Positions 43,857 through 55,400 of a DNA stretch of 64,000 nt are shown one piece after another. Each line of letters begins with the position of its first letter. The stretch's first letter is position 1. Below the pieces are notes generated by a model that worked only from the letters and a program-made list of their open reading frames with translations, searched no databases and was not told the origin of the DNA. Position numbers and translations under genes: made by a program. Source of the stretch: Isobaculum melis (GTDB taxonomy: Bacteria; Bacillota; Bacilli; Lactobacillales; Carnobacteriaceae); NCBI RefSeq assembly GCF_900111355.1, contig NZ_FOHA01000012.1, forward strand, positions 21,570 through 85,569. The letters run 5' to 3'.

Positions 43857-45233
43857 TCACTCTCCCTTTGGTAAATATTCTTCTAGCATATCATCTTTGA
43901 TTCGTTTTAGCTCGGTTCGAGGTAGAATGGAAAGGAGCTCCCAGCCTAAATCTAGTGTTTCTGTAATGCTTCTATTGGTATGGAAGCCTTGATTAATATA
44001 TTCTTTTTCAAATCGATCTGCAAACTCTGCATAGCTTTTATCTGTTTTTGATAAGGCTGACTCACCTAAAATAACCGCTAACTCTTTTGCTTGTTTGCCT
44101 TGGGCATAAGCCGCAAATAATTGATTCATCGTTGGTGCATGGTCAATCCGTGTTTTGCCTTCGCCTGTTCCTTTATCCTTCAAACGTGATAAGGATGGTA
44201 ACACATCAATTGGAGGCAAGATGCCACTTTTATTTAACTCACGTGATAAAATGATTTGCCCTTCTGTAATATAGCCTGTTAAATCAGGAATTGGATGGGT
44301 TTTATCATCTTCCGGCATGGTTAAAATCGGAATTTGCGTAACCGAACCTTTTTTACCACGCAATCTGCCAGCACGCTCATATAAAGTCGCTAGGTTAGTA
44401 TATAAATAACCCGGATAACCACGACGTCCAGGAACTTCTTTACGCGCTGCTGAAATTTCACGTAAGGCTTCACAATAGTTGGTCATATCTGTCATGATCA
44501 CTAAGACATGCATCCCTTTTTCATAAGCCAAGTACTCGGCTGCTGTTAAGGCCATTTTAGGGGTAGCAATTCGTTCAATTGCTGGATCATTAGCTAAGTT
44601 AACAAACATCACAGAACGGTCAATCGCACCTGTTTTTTTGAAGTCCTCCATAAAGTACTCTGCTTCTTCAAAGGTAATCCCAATCGCAGCAAAAACCACC
44701 GCAAATTGATCATCTGTATTCAGCACGCTTGCTTGTCTGGCAATTTGTGCAGCTAATTCTTTATGAGGTAAGCCTGAACCTGAGAACACAGGTAATTTTT
44801 GCCCACGAACCAATGTATTTAAATGGTCAATGGCAGAAATGCCTGTTTGAATAAACTCATCTGGGTAATCACGTGCCACAGGATTAATCGCTTCTCCGTT
44901 AATATCTAAACGTTTTTCAGCAATAATCTCTGGGCCACCATCTTTAGGACGTCCCATGCCATCAAAGACACGGCCAACCATATCCTCAGATACATTTAAC
45001 GTCAGCGGTCTGCCTAAAAAGCGGACCTTTGAATCACGCATGTTAATTCCGCTTGATCCTTCAAAAATTTGCACCATCGCTTTATCGCCATTCACTTCTA
45101 AAACTTGCCCACGACGAATCTCGCCATTTTGCATTTGAATTTCTACTAATTCATCATATTTTACACCTTCGACTTGTTCAACAGCCATTAAGGGGCCTAC
45201 GACTTCAGTGATTGTACGGTACTCTTTAATCAT
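43857..45233 (-). CDS. ntpB: V-type ATPase subunit B
   Basis: A 458-residue regulatory, non-catalytic nucleotide-site subunit of V1. Typical stretches are [16 protein letters not shown] at the N-terminus, [16 protein letters not shown] in place of a Walker A P-loop, and [20 protein letters not shown] and [20 protein letters not shown]. Length is 458 residues when started at 45233, where AAAGGAGG lies upstream; upstream codons in the open frame overlap ntpA and are not used. The start overlaps the ntpA stop by 8 nt, so the genes are translationally coupled. Confidence 0.95.
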   Translation of the reverse strand: MIKEYRTITEVVGPLMAVEQVEGVKYDELVEIQMQNGEIRRGQVLEVNGDKAMVQIFEGSSGINMRDSKVRFLGRPLTLNVSEDMVGRVFDGMGRPKDGGPEIIAEKRLDINGEAINPVARDYPDEFIQTGISAIDHLNTLVRGQKLPVFSGSGLPHKELAAQIARQASVLNTDDQFAVVFAAIGITFEEAEYFMEDFKKTGAIDRSVMFVNLANDPAIERIATPKMALTAAEYLAYEKGMHVLVIMTDMTNYCEALREISAARKEVPGRRGYPGYLYTNLATLYERAGRLRGKKGSVTQIPILTMPEDDKTHPIPDLTGYITEGQIILSRELNKSGILPPIDVLPSLSRLKDKGTGEGKTRIDHAPTMNQLFAAYAQGKQAKELAVILGESALSKTDKSYAEFADRFEKEYINQGFHTNRSITETLDLGWELLSILPRTELKRIKDDMLEEYLPKGE

Positions 45234-47007
45234 GTTGTAGTCCTCCTTTTTCGATGATTTCCTCAACTTTTACTTGTAAATCTTTTTGAATCTGCTCAAT
45301 TTTACTGATTTCTGCTTCTGGAATATATTTACTACGCGCAATCCGGTCGCGTAATTCAATCGTCCCTTCTAAGACTTCATCTAAATAAGCACCTAAATCT
45401 AAGGCACGTAAGCTAATTGATCTGAAGGCTAAGATTAAACGGAGCATTAAAAATTGTTTTTCACGAGAAGTAAAGGTATCCACATCATCAAAGGCATTTT
45501 GTTGCAGATAATCCTCACGAATGGATTTTGCCACTTCTAATGTTAAACGGTCTTTTTCAGATAATGAATCAATCCCAACTAAGCGCACAATTTCATCTAA
45601 GTTGGCCTCTTCTTGTAAAATAGTCATCGCTTCTTGAACCATTGCTGCCCATGATGGGTCAACTGCTTCATTGAGATAGTCTCCAACCTCGGTTAAATAA
45701 AGAGAATAAGAATTTAACCAGTTGATCGATGGGAAATGACGTTGCTGTGCTAATGTCGCATCTAGTCCCCAGAATACTTTAACAATCCGTAGGGTACTTT
45801 GAGTAACTGGCTCAGAAATATCCCCACCAGGTGGTGAAACTGCACCAATCGCTGTTACACTACCTTCTCTTCCTTGTTGTCCAAGAGAAATCGCTTTACC
45901 AGCACGTTCATAATATTCAGCAATGCGGCTCCCTAAATAAGCAGGATACCCTTCATCTCCTGGCATTTCTTCTAAACGACCAGACATTTCGCGTAAGGCT
46001 TCTGCCCAACGTGAAGTAGAGTCCGCCATAATCGCCACGCTATAGCCCATATCACGGAAGTATTCTGCAATGGTGATTCCTGTATAGATTGAGGCTTCAC
46101 GAGCTGCTACGGGCATATTAGAGGTGTTTGCAATCAATACAGTCCGTTCCATGATTGATTCGCCCGTTTTTGGGTCAATTAATTCAGGGAATTCGTTTAA
46201 AACATCTGTCATTTCATTGCCGCGTTCACCGCAACCAACATAAATCACGATTTCAGCGTCGCCCCATTTAGCGATTTGGTGCTGTACAACTGTTTTTCCT
46301 GCACCAAATGGTCCTGGAACAGCTGCGGCACCCCCTTTAACAACAGGGAAAAAGGTATCTACAACACGCTGACCTGTCATCATTGGTTCTTTAGGATTCA
46401 ATTTCTCTGCAATAGGACGTCCGCGACGAACTGGCCATTTTTGAATCATATTAAAGGCTTTGTCGCCATCTTCTGTTTCTAGTACATAAACAGTGTCTTC
46501 TACTTTAAAAGTGCCTTCTTCAATGGATTTAACTGTCCCTTTGACACCATACGGCACCATAATTTTATGAGAAATCACTTTGGTTTCTGGTACCTCGCCA
46601 ATAATATCTCCAGCAACTACTTGGTCTCCAACAGCTACAGTTGGTTTAAAAGTCCATTCTGTTTCGCGTTCCAAAGCAACTGTCTCTACACCTTTGACTA
46701 AGAAATCACTATTTGCCAATTTCATAAAGGTATCTAAAGGACGTTGGATCCCATCAAACATGCTGGCAATTAAACCTGGGCCTAGTTCTACAGATAAGGG
46801 TTCTCCGCTTGAAATAACGGGATCCCCTGGTCCAATTCCTGATGTTTCTTCATAAACCTGAATAGAGGCTTCATCGCCTCGCATTTCAATGATTTCACCA
46901 ATTAATCGATCGGTTCCGACATGACAAACGTCCTGGATATTTGCATCCTCCATGCCATTTGCAACAACTAAAGGCCCAGAAACTTTAATAATCTTTCCTT
47001 CTTTCAA
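45226..47007 (-). CDS. ntpA: V-type ATPase catalytic subunit A
   Basis: A 593-residue catalytic subunit of the V1 hexamer, hydrolysing ATP to drive rotation. The P-loop [13 protein letters not shown] lies near residue 232-244, the catalytic region [11 protein letters not shown] follows, and the bulge domain insertion typical of V-type A subunits (about 110-190) is present. [19 protein letters not shown] is the characteristic arginine-containing segment. RBS AAGGTGAGG-like sequence precedes the ATG. The gene follows ntpG after 21 nt. Confidence 0.96.
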   Translation of the reverse strand: MKEGKIIKVSGPLVVANGMEDANIQDVCHVGTDRLIGEIIEMRGDEASIQVYEETSGIGPGDPVISSGEPLSVELGPGLIASMFDGIQRPLDTFMKLANSDFLVKGVETVALERETEWTFKPTVAVGDQVVAGDIIGEVPETKVISHKIMVPYGVKGTVKSIEEGTFKVEDTVYVLETEDGDKAFNMIQKWPVRRGRPIAEKLNPKEPMMTGQRVVDTFFPVVKGGAAAVPGPFGAGKTVVQHQIAKWGDAEIVIYVGCGERGNEMTDVLNEFPELIDPKTGESIMERTVLIANTSNMPVAAREASIYTGITIAEYFRDMGYSVAIMADSTSRWAEALREMSGRLEEMPGDEGYPAYLGSRIAEYYERAGKAISLGQQGREGSVTAIGAVSPPGGDISEPVTQSTLRIVKVFWGLDATLAQQRHFPSINWLNSYSLYLTEVGDYLNEAVDPSWAAMVQEAMTILQEEANLDEIVRLVGIDSLSEKDRLTLEVAKSIREDYLQQNAFDDVDTFTSREKQFLMLRLILAFRSISLRALDLGAYLDEVLEGTIELRDRIARSKYIPEAEISKIEQIQKDLQVKVEEIIEKGGLQHD

Positions 47008-47028
47008 GACCTCACCTTCCTTCGTGTT

Positions 47029-47340
47029 TTATAGTATATTCTGTCCTACTGCTTTTTCTACATTTTCTCTAATGCGTTCTTTGCCAATGCCAAGTGTTCC
47101 TTGATTGCTTGGAATCAAAATAATTCCCGGAATCGCAACATTATCATAGCGCTTAATGGTTTCTGGCACCATTTGTGCAACAGGCTCTGTCACAAAGATC
47201 ACGGGATAAGCTTCTTTGGCTAAACGATCAATGCCAATGCGCGCCTCCATTTCATTTGTAACAGCCACAACCTCTAAGCCTAATGCCATAAAAGGCAGGA
47301 TGGAGTCTTTATCTCCTACAATACCAATTTTTTTATACAT
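47029..47340 (-). CDS. ntpG: V-type ATPase subunit F (NtpG)
   Basis: A 103-residue central-stalk subunit. N-terminal KKIGIVGDKDSILPFMALGLEVV is the characteristic Rossmann-like start of V/A-type subunit F, with PGIILIPSNQG further on. It binds subunit D. In E. hirae the gene is called ntpG. Its start overlaps the ntpC stop by 8 nt. Confidence 0.92.
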   Translation of the reverse strand: MYKKIGIVGDKDSILPFMALGLEVVAVTNEMEARIGIDRLAKEAYPVIFVTEPVAQMVPETIKRYDNVAIPGIILIPSNQGTLGIGKERIRENVEKAVGQNIL

Positions 47341-48334
47341 AGGATTCTCTCATCCTTTCTCGAATGAATGGTTCAGGCAGATGATTGATTTTTCCAACAA
47401 GAATCATTCGAATGTTTTTAATTTCCGTTTCTTTTGCATATAAATAAGCAAGTAATGTTCTTGGTCCAAACACATCAAATTTAGCTTTTTTTAAATAGCT
47501 CATAAAGAAATTATCTTTTAGTAAATCATAGTGGGTCATTTTACCTGTTTCCCCAATTTCTTTAACCGCCTCTGAAATCAGTTCTGCATAGTCACTCGCC
47601 TCAAAGTGGCGTGCAATATCTTCATAAGAAAGTGCTGAAAGTCGAATAAGCTCCTGCTTTTCAATGCCGCCATAACTTGATAGAACAGCATTTAGAAAAC
47701 CAATTGATTTCTTTTGCGCCATACATCTAAGGAGTGTTGAAAGATTGATCGTATCAATCATGGTTTCCACAATATGACTGGCACCAGCATCATTCATTGT
47801 ATCAGCCAGTTCTCTAAGCTCTCTTAAATAATAGCGATCATAAATGACATCAATCGATTGCACATCTTCATATTCTTCAAAATAAGAAAAGACAGCTGCG
47901 ACACTTTCTGCCATGGTTCCGTCTAAGCCAGTGCCTTCCATTGAAAAGACAGCTTGGCGCAACTGCTCAATTGGCGTTCTTGTAATCGGCAATAGCAAAT
48001 GATTTAAATCTTTCCCTGAAAGCTTCTCCTTGGTAAGGACTTTCAAATGATGATAATCATAATTTAAAGCAAAAATATCTACCATTCCTTTAACAGGAGA
48101 AAGGTCATAGGCCATTTTATAAACACGACTCAGCTCTTTTTCAAGGATGCGTTCATATTCATAAGGAGATGCCCCTACTTCAATCACATCACCATATTCT
48201 GTTTCTGCTAACAACCGAATAACTGCTGCGGCATCTGTTGCTGAAAGCATTTGCTCAAACTTAGCCCCTTGTAATAGCTTGGTTTCATAAACACTAAGCC
48301 GTGCATTCATTTGGTTAAATTGTAGCTGATCCAT
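47333..48334 (-). CDS. ntpC: V-type ATPase subunit C/d (NtpC)
   Basis: A 333-residue protein of the V-ATPase subunit d/AC39 family, a funnel-shaped linker between the central stalk and the membrane c-ring. The helical repeats (NARLSVYETKLLQGAKFEQML; NYDYHHLKVLTKEKL; EIKNIRMILVGKINHLPEPF) are typical. It starts 15 nt after the ntpE stop and ends inside ntpG. No catalytic residues are expected. Confidence 0.92.
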   Translation of the reverse strand: MDQLQFNQMNARLSVYETKLLQGAKFEQMLSATDAAAVIRLLAETEYGDVIEVGASPYEYERILEKELSRVYKMAYDLSPVKGMVDIFALNYDYHHLKVLTKEKLSGKDLNHLLLPITRTPIEQLRQAVFSMEGTGLDGTMAESVAAVFSYFEEYEDVQSIDVIYDRYYLRELRELADTMNDAGASHIVETMIDTINLSTLLRCMAQKKSIGFLNAVLSSYGGIEKQELIRLSALSYEDIARHFEASDYAELISEAVKEIGETGKMTHYDLLKDNFFMSYLKKAKFDVFGPRTLLAYLYAKETEIKNIRMILVGKINHLPEPFIRERMRESYV

Positions 48335-48349
48335 TTAAAAGGCCTCCTT

Positions 48350-48934
48350 TCATTTGAATAAGATTGTAGAAATTTCTGGAATCATTTCTTCGCGTAGCAT
48401 TTGAAGCATTTCTTCGAAAATAAAGTTAAATTCAATCCCTGTTTGATTTAAGGTAAAGCCTGATTTTCCTGGTATTGTTTCAGTAGCCAATGTGAGTGTT
48501 TTTCCTTCTTCAAGCTTTTGATTCAATAAGGTTAGATCTGTGAGTAAATGTGTAGATTTTTCACCTAGCGCTAGAATGAATGCACCATTTTCAGGTACTT
48601 CATTCACTTTTTGTGCTACAAAAGCGAGAAAATCTGGTTGCTCTAATGCTGCTAATTTTTGTTCAGCTTGTACAAAAACTTTTTCAATTTCGGCTTGCTT
48701 TAATGTTAATTGTTCATTTCGAATGTTTAATTGTATTTTTGACAATTCCTGTTGCTGTGCTCTTTTCATTTCTGAGCGCGCTTTTTCAAGATGTCTTTGA
48801 GTTTGAATCATGACTTCTTCTTGCCCAAGCAAAACACGATTTGCTTTTTCTGTTTCAGCTGTAGCTAAGAGGACTTGTTTTTCTTGTTCCGCCTCTGCCA
48901 TGATTTTTTCAGCTAATTGACTGACTTCTGCCAT
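48350..48934 (-). CDS. ntpE: V-type ATPase subunit E (NtpE)
   Basis: A 194-residue peripheral-stalk subunit. The first half is a long charged helix (ETEKANRVLLGQEEVMIQTQ, then RHLEKARSEMKRAQQQEL), the second half a mixed alpha/beta head. It pairs with the small helical subunit NtpF as the stator. Sequence conservation in this family is low, so the identification rests on coiled coil, size and exact operon position between K and C. Confidence 0.9.
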   Translation of the reverse strand: MAEVSQLAEKIMAEAEQEKQVLLATAETEKANRVLLGQEEVMIQTQRHLEKARSEMKRAQQQELSKIQLNIRNEQLTLKQAEIEKVFVQAEQKLAALEQPDFLAFVAQKVNEVPENGAFILALGEKSTHLLTDLTLLNQKLEEGKTLTLATETIPGKSGFTLNQTGIEFNFIFEEMLQMLREEMIPEISTILFK

Positions 48935-48988
48935 ATCTTTTGTCGCTCTCCTTTCACCTTAAGATTCAATCATCTGTTCAGACTGCTC

Positions 48989-49465
<477 letters not shown>

Positions 49466-51451
49466 TTATTTTTCCTCCGATTTGTTTAAAGTTTTTGCTC
49501 TTTCTTCTTTTAAATAAATATATTTTTCAAGGGTTTTAAATGGACGAAATGCACGCCCGCCACCTTCATAAAACTTACCAAAATATTCAACATATTGTAA
49601 TCTTGCACCATGGACATAAGCACTAAGGTAGCTTAAGAAAATATTCAAGCTATGCAATGCAACAAATAACACTGCCCCTAGGGTAAATCTTGCAATTGGT
49701 GGCATAAAACCAACAATCATATTAAAGGCAGCCGCAATACTCCCCCCTGAAATACCAAGTGCCATCAGACGGGTATAGCTGACTAAATCGCCAATATAGC
49801 CTGTTAAGCCATATAAATTATAAAGTCCTTTTGCAATCCCTTTTCCTTTAGATTTTGTGCCATGCATGCCGGCTAAGACGATTAAAATCATCCCGCAAAC
49901 AGCCACGACTATTCCAATTAGGGTGAAAATTTCTTGCTGCAAGACAAGATTGCCTAAAATAATCACAGCTAGTCCAATTAAAGTACTCATCCAGGAGCCT
50001 GCTTCATACAATGCTTCTATTTTCTGACCATTACGAATCAGCATATAGGCTTTGATTCCTAGTCCGAACAGCATTTGGATGAAACCAAAGACGACTGAGG
50101 TAATCAAGATGGTATTGACATCTTTTGAGGTTGAGAGCACATGGAATGGGAGTTCAATCCCAAAGAATGAGCCGTAGATAAGTCCCCAAACGATTGTTGG
50201 AACGCTTAAAAATTGGAAAAATTGAATGCTTTTCTTAAATCCTCGCTCCAAATTGAAGAGCTTTAGTAAGAGGGTTGTGCCAATGAGTAAAACCAGGCCA
50301 TAGCCGACATCTGCAACCATCATCCCAAAGAAGAGCAGGTAGAATGGTGTCATAAGTGGTGTTGGGTCGATTTCATTATATTTAGGCAAGCTATACATTT
50401 CCGTTAAATTTTCAAAAGGCTGGTTGAGCCAATTATTTTTTAGCTTAATGGGCACTTCAGGAATTTCTTCTTCTTTTACTGTTTCATAGGAAATGATCAG
50501 ATCGCCATTTGTGATTTCTGAAATAAAAGCTGTAAATGCTGGTGTTTCTGTTGCAGGTACCCAGCCAGTCATCATCACAAGATGCTTAGAATCGGCTAAA
50601 TGCTGATACGCGGCTTCTCTTGTTACAAAGTTCGCATAATATTCCACCACGATTTGAAAATCTGCAATCAAGTGTCCTAAAGTCGCTAATGTGGCTTTAA
50701 TCATCATTTCTTCTTGATGAATAGCTGCTAATTCCTGTTTAACTTTTGCTAGTTTTTCAGCAGGTGCCTGTTGATATGGATACTGATACGTTGCAAACGC
50801 ACATTGTGTCAGTACTTCCTGTAAAGCATCTTCCTGCTCTTTTAGTGTTAAAATAAAAAAGGCTGACTCACTATGATTACTGAAGATTTCTTCTACATAG
50901 GTGAGCGGCAAATCTGCCATTTTTTCTTTAAATTGACCTAAATATTGATCCGGAATCACACCAAGTAAGCCCTTACTATAAGCTAAACCTTTTAACTGAT
51001 TTGGATTTTCATCAAAGTAACGCCATTTATTTAGTTCTTCTTCCTCGCTTAGTTTGGTTACACGATTTTGTGTTAAGCGATTTAATTGTTGTTCATATGC
51101 TTTTATCTTTTGATAATCTGCTTGCCAATCAAAATCCATGACAAATTGATCTATTTCTTCTATTGATAATTCTCTTCTGCCAGCTCTTAATTGTTTGATG
51201 CCACCAGCTTTTGGTACATATGGCTGTAAAAACTCCAATACGAACTCTGCTTTTTTCAAGTCATCCTCATAAGTTCCTAGTGCTTGCTGCTCTTCACTTG
51301 GATGAAATAAAGCTTTATCCATTTTTGCTGTCAGAATTGTTTTAGAAGATAGAAGCTCAACGCCTTGATAGCCCTGTATTTTTTTTAGCAATAAGGAAGT
51401 CTTTTCCTTTAGACTAACTAAAGTAAATTTCTCCATTTTTACAATTGCCAT
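49466..51451 (-). CDS. ntpI: V-type ATPase subunit a (NtpI)
   Basis: A 661-residue stator membrane subunit. The N-terminal cytoplasmic half (residues 1-330) is helical and anchors the peripheral stalks. The C-terminal half has about eight membrane helices. YSLPKYNEIDPTPLMTPFYL, FFGMMVADVGYGL and SYTRLMALGISGGSIAAAFN are conserved; the Arg in the last segment faces the c-ring glutamate and is essential for ion translocation. The start codon overlaps the ntpF stop (TAATG). Confidence 0.95.
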   Translation of the reverse strand: MAIVKMEKFTLVSLKEKTSLLLKKIQGYQGVELLSSKTILTAKMDKALFHPSEEQQALGTYEDDLKKAEFVLEFLQPYVPKAGGIKQLRAGRRELSIEEIDQFVMDFDWQADYQKIKAYEQQLNRLTQNRVTKLSEEEELNKWRYFDENPNQLKGLAYSKGLLGVIPDQYLGQFKEKMADLPLTYVEEIFSNHSESAFFILTLKEQEDALQEVLTQCAFATYQYPYQQAPAEKLAKVKQELAAIHQEEMMIKATLATLGHLIADFQIVVEYYANFVTREAAYQHLADSKHLVMMTGWVPATETPAFTAFISEITNGDLIISYETVKEEEIPEVPIKLKNNWLNQPFENLTEMYSLPKYNEIDPTPLMTPFYLLFFGMMVADVGYGLVLLIGTTLLLKLFNLERGFKKSIQFFQFLSVPTIVWGLIYGSFFGIELPFHVLSTSKDVNTILITSVVFGFIQMLFGLGIKAYMLIRNGQKIEALYEAGSWMSTLIGLAVIILGNLVLQQEIFTLIGIVVAVCGMILIVLAGMHGTKSKGKGIAKGLYNLYGLTGYIGDLVSYTRLMALGISGGSIAAAFNMIVGFMPPIARFTLGAVLFVALHSLNIFLSYLSAYVHGARLQYVEYFGKFYEGGGRAFRPFKTLEKYIYLKEERAKTLNKSEEK

Positions 51452-51762
51452 TACTTCACAATCCTCTCAATGACTGTTTGCACTGCTGTTTCAATATTTT
51501 TTTCTGACATGGCTAGAATCTCTTCTTTCATTTGATTCCCCTGCAACATCATTTGCTTTGTTTCTTCTTGTGTTTCTTGCTGTAGCTGATTTTTTTCTTG
51601 ATCAATTGTAGCCATTGTTTCTTGCTTAACCTTTGCTTCATATGCTGCTACTTCTGCTGTTACCTGCAAGATTGTTGCCTTTGCCTGTTCTTCTGCTTCT
51701 GTTATTAGCGTTACAGCATCTGCTTCTACTTGTTTAATTAATGCGATTGCTTCTTTTGCCAA
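51451..51762 (-). CDS. ntpF: V-type ATPase peripheral-stalk subunit G (NtpF)
   Basis: A 103-residue, almost purely helical charged protein (LAKEAIALIKQVEADAVTL, AEEQAKATILQVTAEVAAY) that pairs with NtpE in the stator. The frame is open to a TTG at 51840, but GGGTGGTGA five nt before the TTG at 51762 marks the likelier start and a normal size. It is the first gene of the operon, overlapping ntpI (TAATG). The identification relies on coiled-coil character and operon position. Confidence 0.82.
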   Translation of the reverse strand: MAKEAIALIKQVEADAVTLITEAEEQAKATILQVTAEVAAYEAKVKQETMATIDQEKNQLQQETQEETKQMMLQGNQMKEEILAMSEKNIETAVQTVIERIVK

Positions 51763-52413
51763 ATGAGTCACCACCCTTTTATCCAAATTTTTTGCAAGTG
51801 CCTTCTGCTCAATCTTAACCAATACCTTGTCCACTTTCAAGGAAAATCATTTATTCTAAAATTAACTATTAAATAAGAAGAAACACGTCTTTTTTGCAAA
51901 AAAAAATGTCCAAAATAGTTGGAAAACTAAAAAAAATTAGTCTTTTTATCCCCTACAATTTTGTAACATTTTTCTATTTGACAAAATGACATCACGATAC
52001 TAATAATAACTACTTTTAGAAATTCTTCTTAAATTTAATCATTTCTTATCTGTTTGATTGATTATTTCTACTAGATTGTGCTTTTATAGTAACTTCATCA
52101 CTATTCTATAAAAACGATAAATTATTACTTAAAAGAAACCTATTCCAAAAACGAAGCGTGACATCGTTTTCAAAACAGGGCACACTGTTCAAGAAAACCG
52201 AAAAACCTATTATCATATAATAAAAAAAGCCGTCTTTTATAGTGGCTCCCCCCAAAAAAACACCTATGAATAATCAAGAACACACTAAAACACAAATATT
52301 AAATAACTCTTAAATGCAAAAAAATAACTATTTGTATGTACCATTGAATCAGTATTAATGATAAAATCAAGAAGGAATCTTTCCATTATATCAAACAAAA
52401 AAGGAGCAATGAA
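51763..52413. other. Divergent intergenic region between the ntp operon and the LysM-CAP gene
   Basis: About 650 bp without a gene, AT-rich and palindrome-prone. A possible ntp promoter on the minus strand has TTGCAA and TATTTA separated by 18 nt (around 51868-51897). Short hairpins occur around 52140-52200 (AACGA/TCGTT, AACAG/CTGTT) and AGCC/GGCT at about 52234-52248, followed by C6-A7. No small protein or known RNA is recognised. The RBS AAAGGAG for the plus-strand gene lies at 52400-52406. Confidence 0.4.
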
Positions 52414-55400
52414 ATGCAAAAAAAGAAAACCATGAAAAAAGTAAAGAAACAATGGGTGGTTGCTAGTTCATTAATGGCTGGCGTGGCGCTGAGTTTAGCT
52501 TTTGGTTCAACACAGGCTAGTGCAAGAGAATGGGTTGCTAATACACCTGAATCTATCCAAATCACCCAAGGTCAAAAAGAGTATACCATTAAATGGGGTG
52601 ACACCTTATGGGCGATTTCTGAAAAAAGTGGCCTTACGATTGAAACACTCGCTTCATTAAATAATATTGCCAATGCCAACTTGATTTATGAAGGAAATAT
52701 CCTTTCATTATCCGCTGATGGCGTATCCGTTAAAGTGACAGATGCAGCTGGTAACACATTAGCTGAGCAACCTTTATCGCAAGCTGACCAAGCTGGGATT
52801 GCTAAAAAAGCACAAGAAGCACAAGAGCAAGCGAAAAAAGATTCTACATATCCTTCACAGCATAACGCAGCGAAGCAACCAGATAAAAAGCCTGCGTTAC
52901 CAGTGAACCCAAATCAACCTGAAAAGGAAAAACCAAGTGACACTAAAGATCAAAGTACACTTGTTGTTCAAGACAGTACGATTGCTTTTGATTCAAAATG
53001 GCAGGCTGAAGATAACTTTGTTGCTGCTACTGATAAAAATGGCAAAGCGATTGCATTTAAAGAAGTTAAAGTTGCTGGTACTGTAGACACTTCAAAACCA
53101 GGTACTTATAAAGTTGTCTATACTTATAATAAAATAACAGCTGTTGCGAATGTAACGGTAAAAGAAAAAGAAGCAGATCAAACAACTGTCTTAGTCAAGG
53201 ATAGTACCATTGAATTGGGTACCACTTGGACTGCTGAGGACAACTTTATTTCTGCTACAGATAAAAATGGGAAAGCAGTTGACTTTGAAAAGATTGAATT
53301 GAACGGCACTGTTGAAACAGATACACCTGGAACCTATGAGATTACCTATACTTATGGTACAGCTTCTGCTACTGCTAAAGTAACCGTTAAAGAAGCACCT
53401 GTTGATTTGACTTCAATTACAGTTAAAGATATTGAAATTGAACAATATGCCGCGTGGTCAAAAGAAGATAACTTTGTTGCTGCTCAAGATGAGTTCGGTC
53501 ATCCGCTTACTGTTGACCAACTAACAGTTGATGCAAATATTTATATGGCAACTCCTGGTAAGTATCAAGTTATTTATACCTATAAAAACACAAGCGTTAC
53601 TGCTACAGTCACTGTTCTTGCAAAAGATCAAGTTGATTTAACTTCAATTACAGTTAAAGATATTGAAATTGAACAATATGCTGCATGGTCAAAAGAAGAT
53701 AACTTTGTTTCCGCTCAAGATGAGTTCGGTAACCCACTTACAATTGACCAACTAACAGTTGATGCAAATATCTATATGGCAACTCCTGGTGAGTATCAAG
53801 TGGTTTATACCTATAAAAATACAAGTGTCACTGCGACTGTTACCGTTAAAGAAAAAGCTGTTGATTTAACAGCAATTGTAGCTATGGATAGCACGATTGA
53901 ATTTGGTTCTACTTGGACTGCGGAAGACAACTTCATTTCTGCTGTTGATAAAGATGGCTTAGCTGTTGATTTTTCAGAAGTTCAAGTAACTGGTTCTGTT
54001 GATACAAGCACTGTAGGCACATACAAAATCACTTACACTTATAACGGAAAGTCAACAATTGCAACTATCACAGTCAATGCTAAAGCAGATCTTACTTCAT
54101 TAAGTATTCGCAATACAAGCATTGCTTTTGGTTCAACTTGGCAAGCTGTAGACAACTTTGTTAGTGCAACAGATGCTGATGGAAATACTGTTGAGTTAGA
54201 TAAAGTAACAGTTGTTGGTACTGTTAATACAAATACTGCTGGTATTTATACAGTGAAATACACCATTGGGAGCATCAGTAAATCTGCTACCATTACAGTA
54301 GAGCCAAAAGTTGACCTTTCTGATATTCAAGTCAAAGATAGTACCATTGAATTTGGTGCCGCTTGGACTGCTAGTGATAACTTTATTTCAGCGAAAGATG
54401 CTGATGGAAAGACTGTTGGGATGGATAAAGTTACTATCGTAGGCACTGTCAATACAAATGTTGCTGGAACCTACACGATTACGTATATCATTGGCAATGC
54501 AAGTAAAACTGCTACCATTACTGTTAATCCCAAAATTGACCTTTCTGATATTCAAGTAAAAGATAGTGCCATTAAATTCGGTTCAACTTGGACAGCTAGT
54601 GATAACTTCGTTTCTGCTAAAGATGAAGATGGTCTTATTGCTGGGATGGATAAAGTAACTGTCAAAGGAACAGTAAATACAAATGTTGCTGGAACCTATA
54701 CTGTTACTTATACAATTGGAAAAGCAACAAAAACAGCGACAATTACTGTCAATCCAAAAGTTGACCTTTCTGATATTCAAGTCAAAGATAGCACGATTGA
54801 ATTCGGTGCTGCTTGGACAGCTAGTGACAACTTTGTTTCTGCTAAAGATGAAGATGGCAATGCAGCTAATATTGACAAAGTAACTGTTACAGGAACTGTT
54901 GATACAAATACTGCTGGAACTTACACTGTCACTTATAAAATTGGAAAAGCGAGTAAAGTTGCAACCATTACTGTCAATGCAAAAATCGATCTTTCTGACA
55001 TCCAAGTCAAAGATAGCGTGATTGAATTTGGTGCTCCTTGGACAGCTAGTGATAACTTTGTTTCTGCTAAAGATGAAAATGGAAATGCTGTTGGAATGGA
55101 TAAAGTAACTATTACTGGAGCTGTTAAATCAAATGAGGCAGGCACTTACACTGTCACTTATACGATTGGAAAAGCGAGCAAAACTGCTAACATTACTGTC
55201 AATCCAAAAGTTGATCTTTCTGATGTTGTTGTGAAAAATAGTACCATTGAATTTGGTACAGCATGGCAAGCTGGTGACAACTTTGTTTCTGCTAAAGACG
55301 AAAATGGCGTGGCAATTGGCGTTGATAAAGTAACCGTAACAGGAACCGTTAATACAAACCTTCCTGGCACCTATCAAGTAAGTTATACAGTTGGAAAAGT